DNA of 64,000 nt, taken from JANPPS01 sp965246835 (GTDB taxonomy: Bacteria > Pseudomonadota > Alphaproteobacteria > Acetobacterales > Acetobacteraceae). The position numbers and the translations under genes were made by a program. Numbering within the stretch: position 1 is the stretch's first letter; every line of letters begins with the position of its first letter. This document shows positions 1 through 9,150 of this stretch, in pieces. Below the pieces are notes generated by a model. The model made no database searches. It worked only from the letters and a program-made list of their open reading frames with translations, and was not told the origin of the DNA. The stretch spans positions 868,001-932,000 of the forward strand of contig CBDFFQ010000001.1 of NCBI GenBank assembly GCA_965246835.1, read 5' to 3'.

Positions 1-896
1 CGGAAGATGGCTTGCGGCGCCGTGCGGTAATCATCCATCCCGGGCTGCTGCATCATCTCGAACAGGTCGGTGGCCGGGGTCTTGTCGCCGGAGCCCTCGC
101 GATAGATGTCGATCGCCTCCCGCGGGTGCGCCTTGATGAAGGAAGCGGCCTCGATCGTCGCGTCTTTCACGGCCTGGATCAGCTTGGGGTTGGCGTCGCC
201 GAACTTGGTGGTGGCGAAGAAGATCGCGTTCGTGACCGGGCCGCCGGTGATCGCCCGGTCGGTCGTGATGACATGGGCGCCCGGCAGCCGCAGCTCCTGG
301 AACACGAAGGGCGGCGCCGAAAAATGGCTCGCGACCTCATGCCGCGGATTGGACAGCGCGATGGCCGCGTCCGGATGGCTCATCTGCACGGTGTTGCCGT
401 CCAGCTGCGCCCAGTTCGCCTGGCCGAAGGCCTGCACGGCCGCCATCTGCAGCAGGATCGCCTGGGTCGCGACCTTCACGGTCGGGACCGCGATCTTGTC
501 CGTCGATGTAAAGTCGGCCAGCGTTTTGATGCGGGGATCGCGCGAGACCAGCACCAGCGGGAGCGCAGAGCTGGCGGCGATCGCCTTCACTCCGCCCCGG
601 GTACGGTCCCAGAGCAGCAGCATGTTGCTGGGCCCGGTGTTCACCACATCAATGCTGCCGGCCAGCAGCGCGTCCGTGGCGTTGCCGCCGCCCGCGAAGG
701 TCAGGTATTCGGCCGCAACCGGCGGCGCGCCGAGTGCGGCAGCGTGCTTCTCCACCAGCTTGAAACGCTCCATGACGTAGGTCGGCATGTAGATGATGCT
801 GGGCTGGCGCGTGATGCGGATCACGGGCGCCTGGGCGAACCCGGCCGACCACATGCACGCCCAAAGCAGGGCCGCCAGCCACACCCGGATCACCAT
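1..896 (-). CDS. ABC transporter substrate-binding protein, NMT1/THI5/SsuA-like (3' end outside window)
   Basis: Periplasmic solute-binding protein of the NMT1/SsuA type, whose relatives feed nitrate-, sulfonate- or pyrimidine-class ABC importers. The minus-strand frame opens at ATG 896 with a cleavable-looking signal peptide (hydrophobic LAALLWACMW core, then FAQ) and stays open to the window edge. Family-typical stretches include a TFAGGGNATDALLAGSIDV-type segment, where the ligand site lies in this fold, and NAIFFATTKF further on. About 298 codons are visible; the C-terminus is missing. It is divergent from the 1016 gene across about 120 bp. No permease or ATPase for it is visible here, so the substrate cannot be assigned. 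Confidence 0.85.
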   Translation of the reverse strand, partial: MVIRVWLAALLWACMWSAGFAQAPVIRITRQPSIIYMPTYVMERFKLVEKHAAALGAPPVAAEYLTFAGGGNATDALLAGSIDVVNTGPSNMLLLWDRTRGGVKAIAASSALPLVLVSRDPRIKTLADFTSTDKIAVPTVKVATQAILLQMAAVQAFGQANWAQLDGNTVQMSHPDAAIALSNPRHEVASHFSAPPFVFQELRLPGAHVITTDRAITGGPVTNAIFFATTKFGDANPKLIQAVKDATIEAASFIKAHPREAIDIYREGSGDKTPATDLFEMMQQPGMDDYRTAPQAIF

Positions 897-1015
897 CCCC
901 AACCCCTTTCCCGACTTCTTGCCGCGTTTTTCGCATCAAACCCGCGCCGCTGCCAGCCGTCTTGTGAGTAGCGGGGGCCCGGTGTACCCGGGACAGGCGG
1001 ATGGGGGAGAACAGG

Positions 1016-2278
1016 GTGCGGGTTCTTGGCATCGGGGCGCGGATCGATCTGGGGGACCTGTATCTCAGTCTGATGCGCGAGGGGCATGACGTCAGGGTTC
1101 ACGCGGCGGACCCTTCCTATGCCGGGTGCTTCGGCGGCATCATCGACAGCGTGCCGGACTGGCGGGCGGAGCTGGGCTGGGTCGGGCGGAACGGGCTGAT
1201 CCTGATCGAGAAGGTCGGGCTGGGCGCTTTGCAAGACGAGCTGCGCGTCGACGGATACCAGGTGATCGGCGGCAGCGCGCTGGGCGACCGGTTGGAATAC
1301 GACCGCGCTTTCGGTCAGGGCGTGTTGCAGGCGGCCGGGCTGCAGCTTGCGGCCTCCCAGGCGTTCGACGGTCCCACCGACGCGGCGGCGTGGCTCCGCC
1401 GCAATCCCGGGCGGATGGTGTTGAAGCACGACAACAACGCCCGCGCCACCTTCGTCGGCGACCATCCGGAGGGCGCCGACGTGCTGTTCCAGCTCGGCCG
1501 CACGCCGCCCGGGCGGGTGCTGCTGATGGAGCGGCTGGAGGGCATCGAGGTCGGCGTCGGCGCCTATTTCGACGGCACCCACTTCCTGACGCCCGCCTGC
1601 ATCGACTTCGAGCACAAGCGCTTCTTCAACGGCGAACGCGGCGAGATGACCGGGGAGATGGGGACGCTGCTGTCCTACGAGGGCGCCGGAGCCCTGTTCG
1701 AGGCCGCGCTCCGGCCGCTGGAGTCCAGGCTCGCGGTGTCCCGGCATGTGGGCTACGTCAACGTGAACCTGATCGCCAACGAGCGCGGGCTGTTCCCGCT
1801 CGAATTCACCTGCCGCTTCGGCAACCCCGGTTTCGCCGTCCTGGCGCCATTGCAGCGCGATGGCTGGGGTGACTTGCTGACCCGCATGATGCAGGGCGGG
1901 CACGCCACCTTCGCCACCGACCCCGGCTGGTGCGTCGGCATTTGCCTGACGGTGCCCGCCTTCCCGGCCGAAACACCGGGCGCCGATCCGGCGGACGATC
2001 CGCCGCTCTTCTTCCACACGCCACCTCGCGGCAACGAGGTGCCCCACTATCACTACGCGGACATGCGCGCCGAATTCGGCCAGCTCCTGGCCCGGCGCCG
2101 CACCGGCTATGCCATGTGCGTCACCGGCACCGGCGCCACCGTGCCGGACGCACAGGCCGCGGCCACGCGGCGCGCCGAGAACGTGATCGCCCCCGGCCTG
2201 CGCTGGCGCACCGATATCGGCGACCGCTTCCTCCGCGGCGAAGGCGACCGGCTCCGGCGTCTCGGCTGGATGGCATGA
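1016..2278 (+). CDS. PurD-like ATP-grasp ligase
   Basis: ATP-grasp enzyme resembling phosphoribosylamine-glycine ligase, about 420 aa. Visible features: an N-terminal Rossmann-like start (RVLGIGAR), a central ATP-binding part (MVLKHDNNARATF, then LLMERLEGIEVGVGAYF) and the metal/ATP signature LEFTCRFGNPG near residue 260, which mirrors the EFNCRFGDP motif of PurD. An upstream in-frame ATG exists at 1001. I prefer GTG 1016 because GGGGGA sits just upstream of it. The stop overlaps the next start (ATGA). Linkage to a methyltransferase and an importer, with no purine genes nearby, argues that it makes an amide on some other small molecule; the substrate is unknown. Confidence 0.8.
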   Translation: MRVLGIGARIDLGDLYLSLMREGHDVRVHAADPSYAGCFGGIIDSVPDWRAELGWVGRNGLILIEKVGLGALQDELRVDGYQVIGGSALGDRLEYDRAFGQGVLQAAGLQLAASQAFDGPTDAAAWLRRNPGRMVLKHDNNARATFVGDHPEGADVLFQLGRTPPGRVLLMERLEGIEVGVGAYFDGTHFLTPACIDFEHKRFFNGERGEMTGEMGTLLSYEGAGALFEAALRPLESRLAVSRHVGYVNVNLIANERGLFPLEFTCRFGNPGFAVLAPLQRDGWGDLLTRMMQGGHATFATDPGWCVGICLTVPAFPAETPGADPADDPPLFFHTPPRGNEVPHYHYADMRAEFGQLLARRRTGYAMCVTGTGATVPDAQAAATRRAENVIAPGLRWRTDIGDRFLRGEGDRLRRLGWMA

Positions 2279-3111
2279 CCGCGATCGCGGACTGCCTGGC
2301 CGGGCATATCTCCGCGGAGGTCGCGGTGGCCCGCATGGTGCTGGCCTGCATGCCGGCAGAGGCGATCGCCCAGGCGCTCGATGCCGCACGTAGCGATGAC
2401 CCGCGCTGGGCGGCGATGCGGCGTTTGGTGACGGAACGGCAGGCCTCGCTCGATGACCTCGTGCAGCAGGTGCGCCGCACCGTGGCCGGGCACTCCGCCG
2501 CGGGCGCGACCCCGGCGGAGGGCGTGGCGCAGATCGCCGCCTTCTTCGACAACGCCGTGGCCCACTCGCCGGAGGCCAGCGTGGCCGTGTATTCGCTAGG
2601 GGATCCGCTGATCCTGGCCGCCGCCACGCAGGAGATCGTGGATTGGCTGCCGTTGCCCCCCGATGCGGACGTGCTGGACCTCGGCTGCGGCATCGGCCGG
2701 GTCGCGGCGGCCCTGGCCCCACGCTGCCGCTCCGTGCTGGGTCTGGACGTGTCGGCAGGCATGGTGGCGGAGGCGCGGCGGCGGCACCCGGCGCTGCGGT
2801 TCGAGGTGACGTCCGGGGAAAACCTGGACATTTTGGCGCCCTTATCGCTCGACCTGGTGCTGGCGATCGATTCGTTTCCCTACCTCGTGCAGACCGGGCC
2901 AGAGACGGTGGCGCGGCATGTCGCGGGCGCCGCACGCGCACTGCGTCCTGGAGGCGCCCTGGTGATCCTGAACCTATCTTATCGCGGCGATCCGCTGCAG
3001 GACCGCTCAGACGCCGTCGCCTGGGCCGAAGCGCATGGTTTCGTGGCCGAAATCGCGGGCGAGCGGCCGTTCCGGCTCTGGGACGGCACGGCCTTCGTCT
3101 TGCGGCGATGA
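2275..3111 (+). CDS. class I SAM-dependent methyltransferase
   Basis: Predicted Rossmann-fold methyltransferase, 278 aa. SAM motif I is VLDLGCGIGRVAAALA at about residue 132. It is followed by LGLDVSAGMV with the acidic residue that binds the SAM ribose, and LDLVLAIDSFPYLV for the post-motif region. The first 120 residues are an extra helical domain without a recognisable motif. ATG 2275 overlaps the stop of the ATP-grasp gene and the stop overlaps the next start, so it is translated in one coupled series with its neighbours. The methyl acceptor cannot be predicted; the context suggests the product or substrate of the upstream ligase. Confidence 0.85.
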   Translation: MTAIADCLAGHISAEVAVARMVLACMPAEAIAQALDAARSDDPRWAAMRRLVTERQASLDDLVQQVRRTVAGHSAAGATPAEGVAQIAAFFDNAVAHSPEASVAVYSLGDPLILAAATQEIVDWLPLPPDADVLDLGCGIGRVAAALAPRCRSVLGLDVSAGMVAEARRRHPALRFEVTSGENLDILAPLSLDLVLAIDSFPYLVQTGPETVARHVAGAARALRPGGALVILNLSYRGDPLQDRSDAVAWAEAHGFVAEIAGERPFRLWDGTAFVLRR

Positions 3112-4703
3112 TCGGGGCGGCGATGATCCGCGCGCTTTTCCTGTTTCTGCTGATCGCCGGCCCGATTTCGGCCCAGCCGGAGCACCGCGGCGGCACCATG
3201 CGCCTGCTCTCCCGCAGCGCCGCCGGCACCATCGATCCGCAGATCAACTACACCCAGCAATACTGGCAGATCTTCGCGATGACCCATGACGGGCTGGTCG
3301 CGTTCCGCAAGGTCCCGGGCGCCGCGGGCAATGAGATCGTGCCCGACCTCAGCGAGCGCGTGCCGGAACCGGAGGAGCAGGGGCTGCTCTACCGGTTCCC
3401 GATCCGGTCCGGCGTCCGGTTCTCCGATGGCCGCCCCGTGCGGGCCGTCGACGCCGCTGCCTCCCTGCGCCGCCTGTTCCGCATCGGCAGCCCCACCTCC
3501 GCCACCTTCTACGGCGCCATCCAGGGCGCGGAGGCCTGCGTCGCCGCCCCCGCCACCTGTGAATTGAAAGGCGTGCAGACCGACGGCGAAACCGTCGTGA
3601 TCCGCCTGTCCCGCCCGGACCCGGAGTTCCTGGTGAAGCTCGCCTTGCCGCACGCCTCCATCCTGCCGGAGAACGCGCCCGAACGCGACGCCGGGATCAC
3701 GCCCCTGCCCGGCACCGGCCCTTACCGCATCCTGTCCTACGATCCCGGCGACCGCCTCCGCCTGGTGCGCAATCCGCATTACCGCGAATGGAGCCGGGAC
3801 GCCCAGCCGGACGGCTACCCCGACGCCATCGACTACGAATTCGGGCTCGAGGACGAGGCCGAGATCACCGCGATCCAAAACGGCCAGGCCGACTGGACCT
3901 TCGACGCGCCGCCCGCCGATCGCCTGGCGGAGCTGGGCGCGCGCTACACCCGGCAGGTACATCTGAACGACGCTTTCGCGATGTGGTTCGTGCCGCTCAA
4001 CACGCGGCTGCCGCCGTTCGACGATGTCCGCGTCCGCCGCGCCGTCAACCTGGCCGTGGATCGCCGCGCCCCGGCCCGGCTGTTCGGCGGTGCCCGGCTT
4101 TCGACGCCCGCTTGCCAAATACTGCCGCCGGGCTTGTTCGGGTACGAGCCGTATTGCCCGTTTGCCCCCGACCTTGCCGAGGCACGGCGCCTGGTGACGG
4201 AAAGCGGCACTGCCGGGCAGACGGTCACGCTCGTGACGGATGACAGCCCCGTGGCCCGCGCGATCGGTACCTATCTCCTCGATGTATTGCGCGACATCGG
4301 CTTCGTCCCGCGGCTGCGCACCCTCTCGGGCAACGTGCAGTTCAGCTACATCCAGAACACGCGCAACCAGGTGCAGGCGAGCCTCACGACTTGGTATGCG
4401 GACTATCCCTCGGCGGCGAACTTCCTCTCCGGCGTGTTCGGCTGCGCGGCGTTCCGGGAGGGGTCGGACGCATCGCCGAACATCTCCGGCTTCTGCGACC
4501 CGGCGCTCGATGCAGCCCTCGACCAAGCCATCCGGGACAGCGACGCCGCGGGGGTCGCAGCCGTGGATCGCGCGATCACGGACCAGGCGCCCGCGATCGT
4601 GTTGTTCAATCCGCGGTATCTGGACGTGGTGTCCGCCCGGGTCGGCAATTTCCAGTATCACGAGCAGTTTCGGTGGCTGATCGGGCAGTCATGGGTGCGG
4701 TAG
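3108..4703 (+). CDS. ABC transporter substrate-binding protein, family 5 (DppA/OppA-like)
   Basis: Extracytoplasmic binding protein of the peptide/nickel/opine family, about 531 aa. A signal peptide (IRALFLFLLIAGPISA) is followed by the family-5 layout: TIDPQINYTQQYW near the N-terminus, then VRFSDGRPVRAVDAAASL and GTGPYRILSYDPGDRL. ATG 3108 overlaps the stop of the methyltransferase; an alternative ATG at 3123 with a GGGGCGG leader gives a tighter signal peptide. It is followed without a gap by two permease genes. The ligand could be a peptide, an opine-like compound or a metal complex. Confidence 0.9.
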   Translation: MIGAAMIRALFLFLLIAGPISAQPEHRGGTMRLLSRSAAGTIDPQINYTQQYWQIFAMTHDGLVAFRKVPGAAGNEIVPDLSERVPEPEEQGLLYRFPIRSGVRFSDGRPVRAVDAAASLRRLFRIGSPTSATFYGAIQGAEACVAAPATCELKGVQTDGETVVIRLSRPDPEFLVKLALPHASILPENAPERDAGITPLPGTGPYRILSYDPGDRLRLVRNPHYREWSRDAQPDGYPDAIDYEFGLEDEAEITAIQNGQADWTFDAPPADRLAELGARYTRQVHLNDAFAMWFVPLNTRLPPFDDVRVRRAVNLAVDRRAPARLFGGARLSTPACQILPPGLFGYEPYCPFAPDLAEARRLVTESGTAGQTVTLVTDDSPVARAIGTYLLDVLRDIGFVPRLRTLSGNVQFSYIQNTRNQVQASLTTWYADYPSAANFLSGVFGCAAFREGSDASPNISGFCDPALDAALDQAIRDSDAAGVAAVDRAITDQAPAIVLFNPRYLDVVSARVGNFQYHEQFRWLIGQSWVR

Positions 4704-5566
4704 AGCGGGGCGCGCTGCTCGTTCTGGCATTGATCGTGGCCGCGTGTGCGTTGGCCCCCGTCTATGCCGCGACGATCTCCGGCACGGACCCCTTCCGCAC
4801 GGCGATCCTCGGCATCGTCGATGGAAAACCGGTGATGGCGGAAACATCCGACGGCCTCGGCACGGCGCCGATCGGCCCTGGATGGCGCGGGCCCTACCTT
4901 CTGGGCGCCGACGCGCTCGGGCGGGATGTCGCGGCCCGCCTGCTGTATGGCGGGCGCACATCGTTGCTGATCGGCGGGAGTGCCACGGTGCTGTGCTTGC
5001 TGGCGGGCGTGACGGTCGGCGTGATCGCCGGGTTCTGGGGCGGGGCTGTGGACACGGTGCTGTCTGCCGGGCTCGACCTGCTATGGGCTTTTCCGGTCAC
5101 CCTGCTCGCGATCTCCCTCTCCATCGTGCTGATCGGGGCGGACGGGGCGGATAGTCTTTTGCTGCCCATCCTCATCCTGGCCGTCGTCTACGTGCCCTAT
5201 GTGGCCCGGCCGCTCCGGGCGCGGGTGATCGCACTGCGCGCCGCGGATTTCGTGGAAGCGGCGCGGTCACTGGGCGCCTCACCGGGCCGCATCTTGGTGC
5301 GCCATATCGTCCCGCATTTGGTGCCGGACCTCCTGGCGTTGGGGCCGATCGTGATGGCGATGACCTTGCTGACGGAGGCCGCGCTGTCGATCCTGTCCAT
5401 CGGGGTGCAGGCGCCCCATGCGAGCTGGGGCACGCTGATGGCGGATGGGCAGGGCCTGGTCTATACTCGGCCGGTGGTGGCGATTGCACCGGGCGTCATG
5501 GTGATCGTGACGGTGCTGGCGCTGAACAGCCTCGGCAACGCGACCCGGCCTGACCGGCCATCGTGA
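4691..5566 (+). CDS. ABC transporter permease, DppC/OppC-like
   Basis: Inner-membrane permease of the DppC type, 291 aa. One transmembrane segment lies at the N-terminus (about residues 7-25), followed by a periplasmic loop and the family motif LGADALGRDV at about residues 71-80. A bundle of five further hydrophobic segments follows. The EAA coupling loop EAARSLGASPGRILVRH near residue 190 contacts the ATPase. ATG 4691 overlaps the 3' end of the binding-protein gene by 13 bases. No ATPase genes follow, so this permease must use one encoded elsewhere. Confidence 0.9.
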   Translation: MGAVERGALLVLALIVAACALAPVYAATISGTDPFRTAILGIVDGKPVMAETSDGLGTAPIGPGWRGPYLLGADALGRDVAARLLYGGRTSLLIGGSATVLCLLAGVTVGVIAGFWGGAVDTVLSAGLDLLWAFPVTLLAISLSIVLIGADGADSLLLPILILAVVYVPYVARPLRARVIALRAADFVEAARSLGASPGRILVRHIVPHLVPDLLALGPIVMAMTLLTEAALSILSIGVQAPHASWGTLMADGQGLVYTRPVVAIAPGVMVIVTVLALNSLGNATRPDRPS

Positions 5567-6501
5567 TCCGGATTTTCCGATCGCTGGCGGTCGTGACCGG
5601 CATCAGCGTCCTGGTGTTCCTGATCTTCTTCACGACGCCCGGGGCCGACCCGGCCGCACGCCTGGCAGGCCGCGGCGCATCCCCCGCGGCGATCGCGGCC
5701 GTGCGTCAGGAATACGGGCTCGACCGGTCGATACCGGTGCAATACCTGACGGTGATGCGGCGTCTGTTCTGGACGCGGGACCTGCCTTCCTTCGTCAATC
5801 GCGGGCAGCTGGTCGTGCCGGCCGTGCTGGCGGCCGCGCCTGTGACCTTGGCGCTGGCCGTGGGCGCTGCGGTGCTGTGGCTCGGGACGGGATTGCTGAT
5901 CGGCCTGGTCGCAGCGGCATGGGAGGGCGGCCCGTGGGATCGCCTGGTGACCGCTTCCGGGCTGATCGGCGTGTCGATCCCGGTTTTCTGGTTGGGAGAG
6001 ATGGTGAACCTGGTCACGCAAAGCCGGTTCCGCGGGTGGTTCACCTGGATACCCCCGCTCGGCACGCGTCCCGAGCGGGCAAGTGACTTGGCCGGCAGCC
6101 TCATCCTGCCCTGCGCGACTTTGGCCGTGTTGTATGCCGGCATCTACGGCCGGGTGTTGCGGACCGGTCTGATCGCGGCATACCGCCAGGATTACGTCCG
6201 CACCGCCCGCGCCAAGGGATTGTCGGAAACGCGCATCCTGCTGCGCCACGCCCTCCGCAACGCGCTCACGCCGGCCGTCGCGTTGTTCGGCCTGGATTTC
6301 GGCGCACTGGTCGGCGGCGGCACGATCCTGACGGAGCTGGTGTTCGGCCTTCATGGCCTGGGCCGGCTCACCTATGACGCGCTCAAATCCCTTGACCTCG
6401 CGATGGTGATGGCATCGGTGCTCTACGCTTCGATCATGGTCGTGGCCGGGAGCGCCGCCGTGGACTGGCTGCAGCGCCGGCTCGAACCCGCACGGGGTTG
6501 A
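5563..6501 (+). CDS. ABC transporter permease, DppB/OppB-like
   Basis: Partner inner-membrane permease of the DppB type, 312 aa, beginning at GTG 5563 inside the stop of the dppC-like gene (GTGA). It has an N-terminal transmembrane segment, a periplasmic loop with QEYGLDRSIPVQY typical of DppB, and the EAA loop RTARAKGLSETRILLRHAL at about residue 213. The C-terminal hydrophobic segments carry FGLDFGALVGGGTILTE. It is the last gene of the five-gene cluster; the rRNA operon on the other strand begins about 200 bp later. The usual order in dpp operons is B then C, so the C-B order here is unusual. Confidence 0.9.
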   Translation: MIRIFRSLAVVTGISVLVFLIFFTTPGADPAARLAGRGASPAAIAAVRQEYGLDRSIPVQYLTVMRRLFWTRDLPSFVNRGQLVVPAVLAAAPVTLALAVGAAVLWLGTGLLIGLVAAAWEGGPWDRLVTASGLIGVSIPVFWLGEMVNLVTQSRFRGWFTWIPPLGTRPERASDLAGSLILPCATLAVLYAGIYGRVLRTGLIAAYRQDYVRTARAKGLSETRILLRHALRNALTPAVALFGLDFGALVGGGTILTELVFGLHGLGRLTYDALKSLDLAMVMASVLYASIMVVAGSAAVDWLQRRLEPARG

Positions 6502-6705
6502 CGGCCGATCAGGCTTTCGCGGCGAGGATCGTTTCCGGGACCAGGCTTCTCCCTAAACCCGCCAGCATCCGCCGCCGGTAGCTCCGCAACCGGAGGCCGA
6601 TCCGGCACAGCCGCAAATCAGTGCTGAACCCTTCCTGCAAGGGCCAGCCCTCGGCACGTTGGCCTGCGATGGGGTTGGTGTTTGGTGTATGTGTGATTTG
6701 AGAAG
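6502..6705. other. gap between permease gene and 5S rRNA
   Basis: About 200 bp downstream of both the importer cluster and the 5S gene. No tRNA follows the 5S gene, unlike in many alphaproteobacterial rrn operons. Only a weak hairpin (CCCTT/AAGGG around 6628-6642) is present and I see no strong U-tract terminator. On the minus strand the last 40 or so codons of an open frame ending near 6509 have coding-like composition (RSYRRRMLAGLGRSL), but I cannot assign them to a family. Confidence 0.4.
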
Positions 6706-6706
6706 A

Positions 6707-6821
6707 CCTGGCGGCGACCGACTTTCCCGCACCTTGGGGTGCAGTATCATAGGCGCTGGTGGTTTTCACGTCCGAGTTCGGGATGGGATCGGGTGTAGTC
6801 CCTCCGCCATGGCCACCAGGT
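6707..6821 (-). rRNA. rrf: 5S ribosomal RNA
   Basis: Read on the minus strand, the segment starts CCTGGTGGCCATGGCGGAG and ends with the complementary GGTCGCCGCCAGG, the closing helix of 5S rRNA. The conserved loop with CCCGATCCCATCCCGAACTC lies between. Length is about 115 nt, as expected. It is the last gene of the rrn operon. Confidence 0.95.
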
Positions 6822-6837
6822 CGTCTCAAGCCACACC

Positions 6838-6910
6838 GCGGAACGGCTTCGTTCCGCATGGCACCGCACGGATTTACGTGGGTGGGAGCCCCCTGGAACG
6901 TCTTCGTTCC
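6838..6910 (-). repeat. twin hairpins in the 23S-5S spacer
   Basis: Two near-identical stem-loops built from the same core: 6838-6857 (GCGGAACG / CGTTCCGC, perfect 8 bp, loop GCTT) and 6895-6910 (GGAACG / CGTTCC, loop TCTT). They lie between 5S and 23S and could serve as RNase III or other processing sites, or reflect a small duplicated palindrome. Confidence 0.6.
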
Positions 6911-6925
6911 GGGTTGGGGGTTCTG

Positions 6926-6960
6926 GTGTATGTGTATGTATGTGTGTGTGTGTGTGTGTG
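6926..6960. repeat. TG dinucleotide microsatellite in the 23S-5S spacer
   Basis: Ten uninterrupted TG units occupy 6941-6960, preceded by a degenerate TG/TA stretch from 6926. Simple repeats of this length are uncommon in a GC-rich bacterial genome, and this one would be transcribed as (CA)n in the rRNA precursor. Length variation between rrn copies or strains is likely. Confidence 0.9.
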
Positions 6961-7212
6961 GATGGATGATTTCCATGCATGGGGTTTGATTGATTGAGCC
7001 TATTGGGCGATTAGGACCAGTTAGCTGCACGCGTTGCCGCGCTTTCACATCTGGCCTATCGACGTGGTGGTCTTCCACGGCCCTACTGGAGTTGCCTCCT
7101 GGGAGACCTGGTTTTGAGGTAAGTTTCCCGCTTAGATGCTTTCAGCGGTTATCTTGTCCGCACATAGCTACCCGGCTGTGCCGCTGGCGCGACAACCGGT
7201 GCACCAGAGGTG

Positions 7213-7244
<32 letters not shown>

Positions 7245-7302
7245 CTCCTCTCAAGTCTCCTTCACCCACGGCAGATAGGGACCGAACTGTCTCACGACGT
7301 TC

Positions 7303-7415
<113 letters not shown>

Positions 7416-7447
7416 GACTCTTGGGGGAGATCAGCCTGTTATCCCTA

Positions 7448-7483
<36 letters not shown>

Positions 7484-7625
7484 GCGGGACCACCGGATCA
7501 CTATGGCCGACTTTCGTCTCTGCTCGAACTGTCGCTCTCGCAGTCAGGCGGGCTTATGCCATTGCACTCAGCAGCCGATGTCCGACCGGCCTGAGCCCAC
7601 CATCGCGCGCCTCCGTTACACTTTG

Positions 7626-7657
<32 letters not shown>

Positions 7658-7911
7658 TGCAGGGTCCCGGTCCGGGCTGACCGGACGCGGTTAGACATCA
7701 GAAGCGCACAGGGCGGTATTTCAAGGATGGCTCCACCAGAGCTAGCGCCCCAGTTTCATAGCCTCCCGCCTATCCTACACAGTGCTCTCCTAATGCCACT
7801 GCAAAGCTGCAGTAAAGGTTCATAGGGTCTTTCCGTCTGACCGCGGGTACCCCGCATCTTCACGGGGAATTCAATTTCGCTGAGCCCATACCGGAGACAG
7901 TGGGGAAGTCG

Positions 7912-8008
<97 letters not shown>

Positions 8009-8588
8009 GAGCTTGCACCCCTCCTCTTAACCTTCCGGCACCGGGCAGGCGTCAGACCGTATACGTCGTCTCTCGACTTCGCACAGCCCTGTGTTTTTAC
8101 TAAACAGTCGCTACCCCCTGCTCTGTGCCACCCCAATCCGGTTGCCCGGACAGAGGTCTCGCTTATCCCGAAGTTACGCGAGCAATTTGCCTAGTTCCTT
8201 CGGTATGGTTCTCTCAAGCGCCTTGGTATACTCTACCAGTCCACCTGTGTCGGTTTAGGGTACGGTCTATACGCTGGAGCTATTTCCCGGATCACTCCAA
8301 AAGCCGGATCAATCCAATAAGACCCGACAACATATCATGATCGTCACTTCCAGCAGGCCCAGAAATATTCATCTGGTTCCCATCAGCTACGGCTCTCGCC
8401 CTCGCCTTAGGGGCCGGCTCACCCTGCGCGGATTAACCTTGCGCAGGAACCCTTGGACTTTCGGCGACAGGGTTTCTCACCCTGTTTGTCGCTACTCATG
8501 TCAGCATTCGCACTTCCGATACCTCCAGGAGGGGTCACCCCACCCCCTTCACAGGCCTACGGAACGCTCCGCTACCGATCAGTTTCCA

Positions 8589-9021
8589 GGAGCCAGTCGC
8601 CAGTTGCCAGAAATCTAACTCGACAGGTGTTTGAGGAGGCCTTGCAGCATCTTCGCGATCTCGGTGATCTCGGTCACCCACGCCTGTGTCTCGGCTGCAC
8701 TCGCAAAACCAAGATCATGGGCATAGCGGCACCACAGCTTCGTCTCGTCCGCCGACCCCAACGCCATCATTACATAGCGCCGGAACTCCGCCTCCGAACT
8801 CAACTGACGCCCGCTGCCTTCCGCCAGCAACGCGCACACCGATTTCGACGAGCGCCGCATCTGATCCGCGACGCCGCCATACTGCTCAACCTTCGGAAAA
8901 CTATGGCTCGCGCGGTGCAAAACCAACGACAAGGAATATGCCCGCCGAAACACCGCCAATCGCTCCACATCTCCCGCCATAACACCCGTCCCATCTTTTC
9001 TGGAAACTGGAGACTGGCACC
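8589..9021 (-). other. 23S rRNA intervening sequence (IVS), helix 45
   Basis: An insert of about 433 bp sits where conserved 23S sequence would form helix 45: the flanks still pair as GATCAG/CTGATC. Its ends are long inverted repeats, 8589-8613 and 8996-9021, both built from a CCAGT-rich unit (one arm GGAGCCAGTCGCCAGT, the other, inverted, GGTGCCAGTCTCCAGT). Such ends fold into the stem that RNase III cuts in known IVS-containing rRNAs. It carries one open frame in rRNA orientation. Confidence 0.92.
8615..8980 (-). CDS. four helix bundle protein of the 23S IVS (S23/IVP family)
   Basis: 121-aa protein encoded within the 23S intervening sequence, in the same direction as the rRNA. It has the layout of the S23/IVP four-helix-bundle family: VERLAVFRRAYSLSLVLHRA as helix 1, GGVADQMRRSSKSVCALLAEG with the conserved QxRRSS pattern as helix 2, and FRRYVMMALGSADETKLWC as helix 3. 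These proteins form pentameric bundles and are homologous to the Avd proteins of diversity-generating retroelements; their role in IVS biology is unsettled. No ribosome-binding site is obvious. The frame is intact, which suggests either recent acquisition or selection. Confidence 0.88.
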   Translation of the reverse strand: MAGDVERLAVFRRAYSLSLVLHRASHSFPKVEQYGGVADQMRRSSKSVCALLAEGSGRQLSSEAEFRRYVMMALGSADETKLWCRYAHDLGFASAAETQAWVTEITEIAKMLQGLLKHLSS

Positions 9022-9092
9022 TAAAAATCTGATCCCACAGCTTCGGTACGTGGTTTGAGCCCCGTTACATCTTCGGCGCAGGATCTCTATTA

Positions 9093-9150
<58 letters not shown>

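Noticed and set aside
890..3247. Long minus-strand open frame (785 codons)
   Set aside because: Antisense to the ATP-grasp and methyltransferase genes; low-complexity Arg/Pro/Gly-rich product typical of the shadow frame in GC-rich DNA.
6926..6960. TG repeat considered as a CRISPR or satellite array
   Set aside because: Plain dinucleotide repeat without spacers.
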